Notes under the pieces: model-generated
What the model saw: the letters and a program-made list of their open reading frames with translations, nothing else
The model's database searches: none
What the model was told of the DNA's origin: nothing
Program-made: the position numbers and the translations under genes
Part shown: positions 26,062 to 34,001 of the stretch, one piece after another
Layout: every line of letters begins with the position of its first letter
How positions within the stretch are numbered: the first letter of the stretch is position 1
NCBI GenBank assembly: GCA_900470805.1
Contig: UCCA01000050.1
Location: 1-64,000, forward strand
DNA length: 64,000 bases
Direction: 5' to 3'
Origin: Hyphomicrobiales bacterium
Lineage (GTDB): Bacteria > Pseudomonadota > Alphaproteobacteria > Rhizobiales > Rhizobiaceae

Positions 26062-26451
26062 ATGTCGCTGGAACTTGTCTACCTGCTCTGGAGCGCCGCG
26101 CTCGCCTTCGCCTACATGATGGCGCAGGCAGTTGCCTACCGCGTGCAGAGCGGCGTCAAGGACGCCAACTCGACGCGCGATCACGAGCCGGAGCCGAATT
26201 TGCTCACCGGCCGTGCGACACGGGCGCTGAGGAATTTCCAGGAAACCTATCCCATCTTCATCGCGCTCGCGGTGGTCACGGTGGCATCCGGCCATTCCGA
26301 CAGCCTGACCCATTGGGGTGCCTCGCTGTGGTTCTGGGCGCGCGTCGCCTATCTGCCGGCCTATCTGATCGGGCTCAGCCCTTACCGCTCGTGGATCTGG
26401 TCCGTGTCGGCGATCGGGCTGGTGCTGATGTTTTCGGGCATCGTGTGGTGA
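26062..26451 (+). CDS. MAPEG-family membrane protein
   Basis: 129-aa protein with four predicted transmembrane helices. The central cytoplasmic loop is typical of the MAPEG family: TGRATRALRNFQETYPIFIALAV (about residues 49-71) with the RALRNFQE signature. Eukaryotic members are glutathione S-transferases and leukotriene enzymes; bacterial ones often lack known substrates. It lies between sucB and lpdA in a small run of four accessory genes. Confidence 0.85.
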   Translation: MSLELVYLLWSAALAFAYMMAQAVAYRVQSGVKDANSTRDHEPEPNLLTGRATRALRNFQETYPIFIALAVVTVASGHSDSLTHWGASLWFWARVAYLPAYLIGLSPYRSWIWSVSAIGLVLMFSGIVW

Positions 26452-26455
26452 GACG

Positions 26456-26965
26456 ATGATGCGTAAGCTTCCTGTGACCATCGCCACTCTCGTTTTCACC
26501 GCGCTCTGCGGCCAGCCGCTGCTGGCGGCCGCGTGTAAGCAGGCCGATGCCGTCTACGGCGATCGCGACGGCGCCTACGAGCTGCGGTTCACACCGATCA
26601 ATTCGGCGGCTGCCGCCGCCAGCAACAAATTTACGCTCAAAGTCCTGAAGACGGAGCTTACGCTCGACGGCTATGTGATGCCTTCCGAGGATCCGTCGCG
26701 CACGATCGGCATGGTGATGTTCCACTGCCCCGACGGCGATGCGACCGGCGCCGATCTCGAAGCCTGCACCATCTGGCAGGGCATGGTCTACGGCCTGAGC
26801 GCCAAGGGCGAGATGGCCAACCTGCAGCCGGAAGCCGGCGAGGCCGCCGACAAGGTGGTGCTGCCGGGCATCGGCCCGGCCATTCGCGGCTCGTCGATCT
26901 GGGGCGAGGGTAAAGCCTCTGTGGCGCCGTGGGACGTTCTCGATTTCAAGGAATGCGGCAAATGA
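26456..26965 (+). CDS. Secreted protein of unknown function
   Basis: 169-aa protein with a Sec signal peptide (cleavage near residue 25 after LLAAA). The mature part has four Cys: one soon after cleavage (ACKQAD), FHCPDGD, EACTIW, and one at the very C-terminus (KECGK). This pattern could form two disulfides in the periplasm. I recognise no family. It starts 4 bases after the MAPEG stop, and its stop overlaps the SDR start (ATGA), so the three are co-translated. Confidence 0.7.
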   Translation: MMRKLPVTIATLVFTALCGQPLLAAACKQADAVYGDRDGAYELRFTPINSAAAAASNKFTLKVLKTELTLDGYVMPSEDPSRTIGMVMFHCPDGDATGADLEACTIWQGMVYGLSAKGEMANLQPEAGEAADKVVLPGIGPAIRGSSIWGEGKASVAPWDVLDFKECGK

Positions 26966-27714
26966 GCGAAACCCCTGTTCTCCTGGTCACCGGCGGCAGC
27001 CGGGGCATCGGCGCCGCGATCTGCCTGCTTGCCGCCCGAAAAGGCTGGCGGGTGGCCGTCAACTACGCGTCCAACAGGCAAGCGGCCGATGCCGTGGTCT
27101 CGGCGATCGAGGCCGGTGGCGGCGAGGCCTTTGCGATCAAGGGCGATGTCGGCAATGCCGATGACATCGTGGCGATATTTGCGGCCGTCGATCGGCGTTT
27201 CGGCCGACTGGACGGGCTTGCCAACAATGCCGGCATTGTCGATGCACCGGCGCGCGTCGACGAGATGTCGGTGGCGCGGCTCGAGCGGATGATGCGGATC
27301 AACATTACCGGCTCGATCCTCTGCGCGGCTGAGGCCGTGCGCCGCATGTCGTCCAAACATGGCGGCAAGGGTGGAGCGATCGTCAACATCTCGTCGATGG
27401 CGGCGATCATCGGTTCGCCGTCGCAATATGTCGACTACGCCGCCTCCAAGGCCGCGATCGACACCTTCACCATCGGCCTTGCCCGCGAGGTGGCGACCGA
27501 GGGCGTGCGGGTGAACGCGATCCGTCCGGGCGTGATCGATACGGAGATCCATGCCTCCGGCGGGCTGCCGGACCGGGCGCGCGACATGGCGCCCAGCATT
27601 CCGATGCAGCGGGCGGGCACGGCGGACGAGATCGCCGATGCGGTGCTCTACCTGTTGTCCCCGGAGGCTTCCTATATAACGGGCTCGATCCTCAATGTGA
27701 GCGGTGGACGATGA
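26962..27714 (+). CDS. Short-chain dehydrogenase/reductase
   Basis: 250-aa classical SDR. It has the NADP-binding TGGSRGIGAAI motif (about residues 10-20), NNAG in LANNAGIVD, catalytic Ser in NISSMAAI, and the Tyr-x-x-x-Lys pair in VDYAASKAAI. It ends with the usual YITGSILNVSGGR. The substrate is unknown, though FabG-like or sugar/glucose dehydrogenase-like proteins share this layout. The start overlaps the upstream stop. Confidence 0.9.
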   Translation: MSETPVLLVTGGSRGIGAAICLLAARKGWRVAVNYASNRQAADAVVSAIEAGGGEAFAIKGDVGNADDIVAIFAAVDRRFGRLDGLANNAGIVDAPARVDEMSVARLERMMRINITGSILCAAEAVRRMSSKHGGKGGAIVNISSMAAIIGSPSQYVDYAASKAAIDTFTIGLAREVATEGVRVNAIRPGVIDTEIHASGGLPDRARDMAPSIPMQRAGTADEIADAVLYLLSPEASYITGSILNVSGGR

Positions 27715-27736
27715 CGATGCGGGTAGGGATGTGACC

Positions 27737-28375
27737 ATGCAGTATGTTCTCGAATTTCTCGGCCTGATGGCCGTTTTCTCGATCTTCATCGTCGTGCCGG
27801 GCGCCGACTTCGCGGTCATCCTGCGCCAGAGCATCGTGCATGGCCGCCGCGCCGCGATGATGACGGGGCTCGGCATGGGCTTCTCGCTGCTGTTCCACAT
27901 CAGCTACACGATCCTCGGCCTCGGGCTGATCGTGTCGCAGTCGCTGATGCTGTTTTCGCTGATCAAGTGGGCCGGCGTCGCCTATCTTGTCTATCTCGGG
28001 ATCAAGTCGTTCCGCGATCCCGGCTTCAATGTCGGCGAGATCGAGGTGACGGAAGAGGACCGCAAGCCGATCTCGGCGCTCAGGTGCCTGGGGATGGGCT
28101 TCATCACCAACGCGCTCAACCCGAAGCCGGTGCTGTTCTTCCTGTCGCTGTTTTCGACGCTGGTGCATCATGACACGCCCGCGCTCATCCAGTTCAGCTA
28201 CGGCATCGGCATGGCGACAGCCCTGGTCGCCTGGTTTGCCGGCGTCTCGACCTTCTTCACCGTCAAGCCGATCCGCGATCGTTTCATCGCCGGCGGCAAA
28301 TGGTTCAATCGCATTACCGGCGCCGCCTTGGTCGGCTTCGGCTTCCGCCTCGCACTCGCCCGCGCGGCGGACTAA
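27737..28375 (+). CDS. LysE/RhtB-family amino-acid exporter
   Basis: 212-aa integral membrane protein with about six helices. It carries the family's conserved VPGADFAVILRQSIVHGRRAAM segment near the first loop, and GMGFITNALNPKPVLFFLSLF later. LysE/RhtB proteins export basic or other amino acids. The start at 27737 (MQYVLEF) is taken; an upstream GTG or the longer frame overlapping the SDR end is possible. It is the last of four accessory genes before lpdA. Confidence 0.88.
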   Translation: MQYVLEFLGLMAVFSIFIVVPGADFAVILRQSIVHGRRAAMMTGLGMGFSLLFHISYTILGLGLIVSQSLMLFSLIKWAGVAYLVYLGIKSFRDPGFNVGEIEVTEEDRKPISALRCLGMGFITNALNPKPVLFFLSLFSTLVHHDTPALIQFSYGIGMATALVAWFAGVSTFFTVKPIRDRFIAGGKWFNRITGAALVGFGFRLALARAAD

Positions 28376-28401
28376 ACTCATAACGAAAAGGAAAAGAAAC
28401 A

Positions 28402-29808
28402 ATGTCCTATGATGTGATCGTTATCGGAACCGGCCCCGGCGGCTATGTCGCCGCCATCAAGGCGGCCCAGCTTGGCCTCAAGGTCGCCGTCGTCGAAAAG
28501 CGCGCGACCTTCGGCGGCACCTGCCTCAACGTCGGCTGCATTCCCTCCAAGGCGCTGCTGCATGCCTCCGAAATGTTCCATCAGGCCGGCCATGGCATGG
28601 ATGCGCTCGGCATCGAGGTGCTGGCGCCGAAGCTGAACCTCGACAAGATGCTGGCACACAAGGATGCGACGGTTAAGGCCAATGTCGACGGCGTCGCCTT
28701 CCTGTTCAAGAAGAACAAGATCGACAGCTTCATCGGCACCGGCAAGATCGTTTCGGCCGGCAAGGTTTCGGTCACATCGGAAGACGGCAAGGTGCAGGAG
28801 ATCGAGGGCAAGAACATCGTCATCGCCACCGGCTCCGACGTCGCCGGCATTCCGGGCGTGCATGTCGATCTCGACGAGAAGGTGATCATCTCGTCCACTG
28901 GTGGCATCGCGCTGGAGAAGGTTCCCGAGACGATGATCGTCGTCGGTGGCGGCGTCATCGGCCTTGAGCTCGGCTCGGTCTGGTCGCGCCTCGGCGCCAA
29001 GGTCACTGTGGTCGAATATCTCGATACGATCCTCGGCGGCATGGATGGCGACGTCGCCAAGCAGTTCCAGCGGATGTTGGCCAAGCAGGGCATCGATTTC
29101 AACCTCGGCGCCAAGGTCGTCGGTGTCGAAAAGGGCGGCAAGGGCGCGAAGGTGACCTTCGAGCCGGTCAAGGGCGGCGACAAGGTGACGCTCGAAGCCG
29201 ACGTCGTGCTGGTTGCCACCGGCCGCAAGGCCTACACGGCTGGCCTCGGCCTCGAGGAAGCGGGTGTGACGCTCGACAATCGCGGCCGCGTCGAGATCGA
29301 CGGCCACTTCAAGACCAATGTCGCCGGCATCTATGCGATCGGCGACGTGGTGAAGGGTCCGATGCTGGCGCACAAGGCCGAGGACGAAGGCGTGGCGCTG
29401 GCCGAAATCCTCGCCGGGCAGCATGGCCATGTGAACTACGACGTCATCCCGAGCGTCGTCTATACGCAGCCTGAAGTCGCCTCCGTCGGCAAGACCGAGG
29501 AAGAGCTGAAGGCAGCAGGCGTCGCCTACAAGGTCGGCAAGTTCCCGTTCACCGCCAACGGCCGCGCCCGCGCGATGCTGGCAACGGATGGCTTCGTGAA
29601 GATCCTGTCCGACAAGACCACCGACCGGGTTCTCGGCGGCCACATCGTCGGCTTCGGCGCCGGCGAGATGATCCACGAGATCGCCGTCCTGATGGAATTC
29701 GGCGGCTCGGCCGAAGACCTCGGCCGCACCTGCCATGCACACCCGACGATGTCGGAAGCGGTGAAGGAAGCGGCACTGGCGGCGTTCTTCAAGCCGATCC
29801 ATATGTAA
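28402..29808 (+). CDS. lpdA: Dihydrolipoyl dehydrogenase (E3)
   Basis: 468-aa flavoprotein that reoxidises the lipoyl group of SucB (and other complexes) with NAD+. It has the FAD loop VIVIGTGPGGYVAAI, the redox disulfide C41LNVGC46, and the NAD loop VVGGGVIGLELGSV. The C-terminal active-site pair lies in HAHPTMSE. Close location to sucAB indicates it serves 2-oxoglutarate dehydrogenase. A strong terminator follows. Confidence 0.97.
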   Translation: MSYDVIVIGTGPGGYVAAIKAAQLGLKVAVVEKRATFGGTCLNVGCIPSKALLHASEMFHQAGHGMDALGIEVLAPKLNLDKMLAHKDATVKANVDGVAFLFKKNKIDSFIGTGKIVSAGKVSVTSEDGKVQEIEGKNIVIATGSDVAGIPGVHVDLDEKVIISSTGGIALEKVPETMIVVGGGVIGLELGSVWSRLGAKVTVVEYLDTILGGMDGDVAKQFQRMLAKQGIDFNLGAKVVGVEKGGKGAKVTFEPVKGGDKVTLEADVVLVATGRKAYTAGLGLEEAGVTLDNRGRVEIDGHFKTNVAGIYAIGDVVKGPMLAHKAEDEGVALAEILAGQHGHVNYDVIPSVVYTQPEVASVGKTEEELKAAGVAYKVGKFPFTANGRARAMLATDGFVKILSDKTTDRVLGGHIVGFGAGEMIHEIAVLMEFGGSAEDLGRTCHAHPTMSEAVKEAALAAFFKPIHM

Positions 29809-29834
29809 GAGGTTTTGGAGCGCTCCTGATCAAG

Positions 29835-29864
29835 GCCGCGGTTCGAGAGGACCGCGGCTTTTTT
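29835..29864 (+). terminator. Rho-independent terminator after lpdA
   Basis: Perfect 8-bp stem GCCGCGGT/ACCGCGGC with an 8-base loop, followed by six T. It lies 26 bases after the lpdA stop and marks the end of the TCA cluster. Confidence 0.9.
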
Positions 29865-29920
29865 GTTTTGCGCTTCAACGCCATGCGGCTCAGAGCCATA
29901 CGCTGACACACCTGTTACCT

Positions 29921-29933
29921 AACAATATTTGTT
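29921..29933. promoter_or_regulatory. AT-rich palindrome upstream of the ParD-like gene
   Basis: AACAATATTTGTT is nearly symmetric and lies 40 bases upstream of the ParD-like start. A related half (TATTGTT) follows at 29938-29944. ParD proteins bind such AT-rich operators to repress themselves, so this is a candidate site. Confidence 0.4.
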
Positions 29934-29973
29934 GGTTATTGTTGGCCATTGTCGTTCGTGATACAAGACAGGC

Positions 29974-30249
29974 ATGAAAACCAGCAGCATGCGCACACTG
30001 ACCGTTTCATTGACCCCGCACCAGGCGGCAACGATGCAGAATGCCATCGACGGCGGCGGCTATGCGTCCAATAGCGAGATCGTTCGCGATGCGTTGCGCC
30101 TCTGGGAGCAGCGGGAGGAGGTGCGGCGGATGGAGATGGCGCGGCTCAAGAAAGCCTATGACGAGGGCATCGCGAGCGGCGAAGGTCGTTCCATCGATGC
30201 CGATACTTTCCTGGCGGAATTGAAGGCGGAAAAACGCTCACGAGGATAG
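29974..30249 (+). CDS. ParD-like ribbon-helix-helix antitoxin without toxin partner
   Basis: 91-aa protein typical of the ParD/CC2985 family: strand TLTVSLTPHQ, helices with GGYASNSEIVRDALRLWEQRE (about residues 28-48), then a charged tail with DADTFLAELKAEKRSRG. ParD partners normally have parE directly downstream and often overlapping, but the next gene is an unrelated DUF2867 protein. No parE remnant is visible in either gap, so this is either an orphan antitoxin or a stand-alone regulator. An alternative start is the ATG at 29989. Confidence 0.8.
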   Translation: MKTSSMRTLTVSLTPHQAATMQNAIDGGGYASNSEIVRDALRLWEQREEVRRMEMARLKKAYDEGIASGEGRSIDADTFLAELKAEKRSRG

Positions 30250-30261
30250 AGGCACGCATCG

Positions 30262-30783
30262 ATGTCACCGCGCTCAATCAGACCTTTGAAGATCACGCCG
30301 CGCTTGCCGCATCCGGCGCTGCCGCAGGCGGATTGGGCTGACTGCTATCAGCTGAGCGTGCCGGCCGCATCCCTAACAGCGATCGAGGCTGCCCGGCTGA
30401 TGCTCGGCTACACGCCGTTCTGGATCATCAGCCTGATGCGGCTGCGCAACCTGATTGTCGGCCCGCTGTTCGGATTGCGGACGGATGCACACGATCTGTC
30501 TGATGGCGTGGAGATGATCGGAATTTTCCCCGTGCTGTCCCAATCCGAGCGGCAGGTGGTCGTCGGCTTCGACGACAGGCATCTCGATTTTCGCATCGTG
30601 ATCGACGTCGAGGAGACGGGCGGCGGAAAACGGGTGAGCGCGATGACGCTTGTCCAGCGCAAGATTCTGATCGGCCGGATCTATATCGCGGTCATCACTC
30701 CGTTCCACAATCTGATCGTGGCGGCGATGATGGGCCATATGGGCAAGCGGCTCAACGCCCTCAGTTCACCGCCGTCAGCGTAA
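30262..30783 (+). CDS. DUF2867-family protein
   Basis: 173-aa protein whose core fits the DUF2867 family: PFWIISLMRLRNLIVGPLFGLRT (about residues 53-75) with a neighbouring hydrophobic stretch, and a late TLVQRKILIGRIYIAVITPFHNLIV. Family function is unknown. It follows the ParD-like gene by 12 bases, so the two may be co-transcribed. Its last 23 bases overlap the convergent TraB/GumN gene. Confidence 0.75.
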   Translation: MSPRSIRPLKITPRLPHPALPQADWADCYQLSVPAASLTAIEAARLMLGYTPFWIISLMRLRNLIVGPLFGLRTDAHDLSDGVEMIGIFPVLSQSERQVVVGFDDRHLDFRIVIDVEETGGGKRVSAMTLVQRKILIGRIYIAVITPFHNLIVAAMMGHMGKRLNALSSPPSA

Positions 30784-31870
30784 AGCCCTGCTTACGTAGC
30801 AACTCGATCACGCCCTCTTCGCCCGACAGGTGCAGGGCGCCGACGGCCATGAAGACGTTGCCGTTGGCGAGGATCGGGGCGGCGCGGTCGGCCATGATCT
30901 TGTTGCGGTCGAGGATGATGCGCTGCTCGAAGGCGGCGTAGTCGCTGCTGTCGTCGGCGCCCTCGGGCGTCACGGTCTTCAGCATCGGCATGGTCATGCC
31001 GATGTCGCCGGAGAGGTAGAGATCGGTCATGGTCTCGACGACGTCGTTCATCTTCGAGCCAAGCTCCAGCGTCTCGATCAGCGACTTCATGTGAAATTCG
31101 GTCGGCAGGTCGGCCATTGCCTGCAGCTGCTCGGACAGCGTCTCCAGACCCTTGACCTGCTTGCCTTGCGCGGCCGCATCGGCGGCTATCTTCTGGTCGA
31201 GGAACTGCACGCCCTTGGCCTTGCGGGCCATTTCGCAGGCGGGCAGCGCCACGACGCTCGAGATCATCCAGGGACGCATGCGCGAGACGGCGGACAGTGG
31301 AATGCCGCGCTGCTTGAGGCCGGCTTCGAGCCTGAGATAGTCGTCATGCGATAGAAGCTTCTCGATCGTCGTGCCGTCGGTGAACATCATCAGCTCGGGC
31401 TTCATCAGCAGCGCCGCCGAGGCCTTCTTCTCGTCGAGGATCTCGTCGGATTCGATGACGATCGTGTCGGCGGCGTCGTGGGCGGCCTGGGTTCGCGGCG
31501 GCAGGTCAAGCACGCGCGGATCGGTAACGTGCATGCTGCCGAGCAGCCATGAGGGTTTGACGCCCGGCTTTTCGATCTTCCAGAAGATGCCCTTGCCGTT
31601 CGGGATCGCATCGCCTTCCTTGACCGCCTGCGCGTAGCGCGCCGGGTCGTTCTGCTTCAGGTCGTCGAGGATGTTGCGGCCGGTGCAGCTGGCGTCGTCG
31701 GCGGCCGATGCCGGGGAGACGGAGACGAGGGCGGCGATCAGCAGGGCGGCCAGCAGAACGTGGATGGCGGCGATGAGCCAGAGCACGACGTTGCCCGGCG
31801 ATGCTGAGCGCATCGATGATGGGCCCGGTGCGGCTGGGTTCAGGCTGCGGTGGCCGAGGGTGATCGTCAT
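30761..31870 (-). CDS. TraB/GumN-family protein
   Basis: 369-aa protein with an N-terminal membrane anchor (about residues 29-50) followed by a periplasmic TraB/GumN domain. Both GxxH motifs of the family are present: LLGSMHV (about residue 109) and VGALHLSGEEGV near the C-terminus, residues suggested to act as a metalloprotease-like site. Two mature Cys are visible (SCTGRN, PACEMA). Bacterial family members lack a firm function. I take MTITLGHR as the start. It overlaps DUF2867 tail to tail. Confidence 0.87.
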   Translation of the reverse strand: MTITLGHRSLNPAAPGPSSMRSASPGNVVLWLIAAIHVLLAALLIAALVSVSPASAADDASCTGRNILDDLKQNDPARYAQAVKEGDAIPNGKGIFWKIEKPGVKPSWLLGSMHVTDPRVLDLPPRTQAAHDAADTIVIESDEILDEKKASAALLMKPELMMFTDGTTIEKLLSHDDYLRLEAGLKQRGIPLSAVSRMRPWMISSVVALPACEMARKAKGVQFLDQKIAADAAAQGKQVKGLETLSEQLQAMADLPTEFHMKSLIETLELGSKMNDVVETMTDLYLSGDIGMTMPMLKTVTPEGADDSSDYAAFEQRIILDRNKIMADRAAPILANGNVFMAVGALHLSGEEGVIELLRKQGFTLTAVN

Positions 31871-31955
31871 GATGTGTTCCGGTCCCAAAATACAAGACCC
31901 AAGCTCTACGCGCTGGGCTGATCATATTCCTTTAAGGGAAACCGTTAACAAAGGA

Positions 31956-32891
31956 TTACGCCCTTGGATGCGCGCGGTCGTAAACCTCGAGAAGGCGGGC
32001 GGAATCCACACCGGTGTAGACCTGCGTGGTCGACAGGCTGGCGTGGCCGAGCAGTTCCTGGATGGTTCTGAGGTCGCCGCCGCCGGCCAGAAGGTGTGTC
32101 GCGAAGGAGTGGCGCAGGGCGTGCGGGGTGGCCGTCTCCGGCAGGCCGAAGGCGCTGCGCATCTTCTGCATGGTGCGCTGGATGATCGCCTGCTGCAACT
32201 TGCCGCCACGGGCGCCGCGAAACAGCGGCTGGTCGGCGGCTAGATGATAGGGGCAGAGCGCGCGGTACTTCTCGACGGCGTCGAAGACGACCGACAGCAG
32301 CGGCACGAGGCGGGTCTTGTTGCCCTTGCCTGTGATGCGCAGGCTGGTGGCGCCGGATCTCAGATCGCCTGGCAGGAGATCGAGCGCCTCGGAGATGCGC
32401 AGGCCGCAGCCGTAGAGTAGGGTCATGACGGCGGCGTCGCGGGCAGCGATCCAGGGCTCGTCGTGCAGCTGCGCCTCGTCGCTGACGACATTGATCGCCT
32501 GCGTGTCGGAGAGCGGCTTGGGCAGCGATTTCGGCTGCTTCGGCGAGCGGATGGCGGCCGCACCGGCGGCGTTGACCAGGCCTTTCTTTTCGAGATGGCG
32601 CAGCAGCGAGCGCAGGCCGGCGAGATTGCGGCCGAGCGAGCGGGCGCCGATGTCGTCGCGGCGGCGGGCGGCCAGGAAGGCGCGGAAATCGGCGGGCCGC
32701 AGTGCCTCGATGTCCTTCAGCGTCGTCGGCCCGGCAAGGTGGCCGGTCATGAAGGTCAGGAACTGGCGCGTGTCACGCTCGTAGGCATCGAGCGTGTGAG
32801 CGGAAAGCCGTCGTTCGCTGGCGAGAGACTGCAGCCAGGCGGCGCGTTCGGCCATCAGCCGCGGGTCGGCCATGATCAGCAATTCGTTCAT
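31956..32891 (-). CDS. xerC: Tyrosine recombinase XerC
   Basis: 311-aa site-specific recombinase that with XerD resolves chromosome dimers at dif. All catalytic residues are visible: Arg165 (GLRISEAL), Lys189 (GKGNKTR), His257 and Arg260 (HALRHSFATHL), His283 (LGHASLSTTQ) and Tyr292 (TQVYTG). The SAM-like N-terminal domain is present. The start MNELLIMADP lies 54 bases from the divergent acyltransferase gene. No attachment site or phage gene is nearby, so this is the housekeeping recombinase. Confidence 0.93.
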   Translation of the reverse strand: MNELLIMADPRLMAERAAWLQSLASERRLSAHTLDAYERDTRQFLTFMTGHLAGPTTLKDIEALRPADFRAFLAARRRDDIGARSLGRNLAGLRSLLRHLEKKGLVNAAGAAAIRSPKQPKSLPKPLSDTQAINVVSDEAQLHDEPWIAARDAAVMTLLYGCGLRISEALDLLPGDLRSGATSLRITGKGNKTRLVPLLSVVFDAVEKYRALCPYHLAADQPLFRGARGGKLQQAIIQRTMQKMRSAFGLPETATPHALRHSFATHLLAGGGDLRTIQELLGHASLSTTQVYTGVDSARLLEVYDRAHPRA

Positions 32892-32945
32892 CTGGCTGCC
32901 CCTTGAATTTGCCGGTTCGCCCGCCAATTCTGAAGGGGGAGGGTT

Positions 32946-33980
32946 ATGGAATCGCTAATATCGGCCAAGTGTCTGTCATGCCTAGATCATAATAGTGGCG
33001 ATAACTGGTTTCCCAACGATGCAGGATCTTGCATGGCACGGCGCCACCCAACGACGGCCTTCGGACAGTTCGCGGAAGCGATCGCACTGGTCTCCCACGG
33101 CAAACCCGGACATATCGTCGATACGCTGATCGCCGAGCGCGGCCAGCGCATCGTCAGCCATCCTATGTGGCCGGTGATGCGACCGTTTCTCTATACGCTG
33201 CTGCGCTACAACAAGGCGGTGAAGTTCGCTAACGACGTCGCCAACATGCCGGGCTTCCAGTGCTTCGAGTATATGAGTGATCTCCTGAATCTCGAGATCT
33301 CCGTCAGGCACGACGAACGCATTCCCGAAAGCGGCGGCTTCATTCTGGTCAGCAATCACCCGACCGGAATTGCCGACGGCGTCGCCGTCTTCGATCTCCT
33401 GAAGACGCGCCGGCCCGACATGATGGTGTTTGCCAACCGCGATGCGGTGCGGGTCAATCCGCGCTTTGCCGAGATGATCATTCCGGTCGAATGGCGCGAC
33501 GAGCACAAGAGCAAGCTGAAGGCGCGCGAGACGCTGCAGATCACCAACCACGCGGTACGCGAGGGCAAGGCGACGGTGCTTTTTCCGTCAGGCCGCATCG
33601 CCTATTGGGCGAACGGCCAGCTCAACGAGCGGCCTTGGAAGACGTCGGCCGTCGGGCTGGCGCGCAAGTACAATCTGCCGATCCTGCCGGTGCACATGAC
33701 GGCGCGCAATTCCGGGCTGTTCTACTGGTTCGCCAAGTGGTCGACGGAGCTACGCGACATGACGGTGTTTCACGAGCTGCTGAACAAGCGCGGCGACCGC
33801 TTCGATTTCGTCGTCGGCGAGATGATCCCGGTCGAGCATCTGGACGGCGACATCAACGCGGTCACGCGGGCGCTGGAGACGCATACGGTGCAGGTTCTGA
33901 AACGTGACGGCGATGCGCGGTTCCGGCCGTTGGTGACGCCCGCTGCCCCGGAGATGGCGGCGGCCCATTCATTTCGCTGA
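32946..33980 (+). CDS. 1-acylglycerol-phosphate acyltransferase-like protein
   Basis: 344-aa protein with a PlsC-like acyltransferase domain. The catalytic NHPTGIADG (H-x5-D) and the later VLFPSGRIAYW match the hemolysin-type acyltransferase variant rather than classic H-x4-D PlsC. Possible products are phosphatidate or an ornithine-lipid-type acyl transfer, but the substrate is unknown. A very purine-rich ribosome site (GAAGGGGGAGGG) immediately precedes the ATG. It starts the run acyltransferase-ATPase-priA. Confidence 0.78.
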   Translation: MESLISAKCLSCLDHNSGDNWFPNDAGSCMARRHPTTAFGQFAEAIALVSHGKPGHIVDTLIAERGQRIVSHPMWPVMRPFLYTLLRYNKAVKFANDVANMPGFQCFEYMSDLLNLEISVRHDERIPESGGFILVSNHPTGIADGVAVFDLLKTRRPDMMVFANRDAVRVNPRFAEMIIPVEWRDEHKSKLKARETLQITNHAVREGKATVLFPSGRIAYWANGQLNERPWKTSAVGLARKYNLPILPVHMTARNSGLFYWFAKWSTELRDMTVFHELLNKRGDRFDFVVGEMIPVEHLDGDINAVTRALETHTVQVLKRDGDARFRPLVTPAAPEMAAAHSFR

Positions 33981-34001
33981 GCGGATGCGATAAAGCGAGG
34001 C

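Noticed and set aside
30250..30420. Possible parE remnant after the ParD-like gene
   Set aside because: Neither the 12-base gap nor alternative frames of the DUF2867 start show ParE-like residues; the short frames end quickly.
31956..32891. xerC-type recombinase as sign of an integrated element
   Set aside because: It is a full-length housekeeping XerC without attachment repeats or phage genes nearby.
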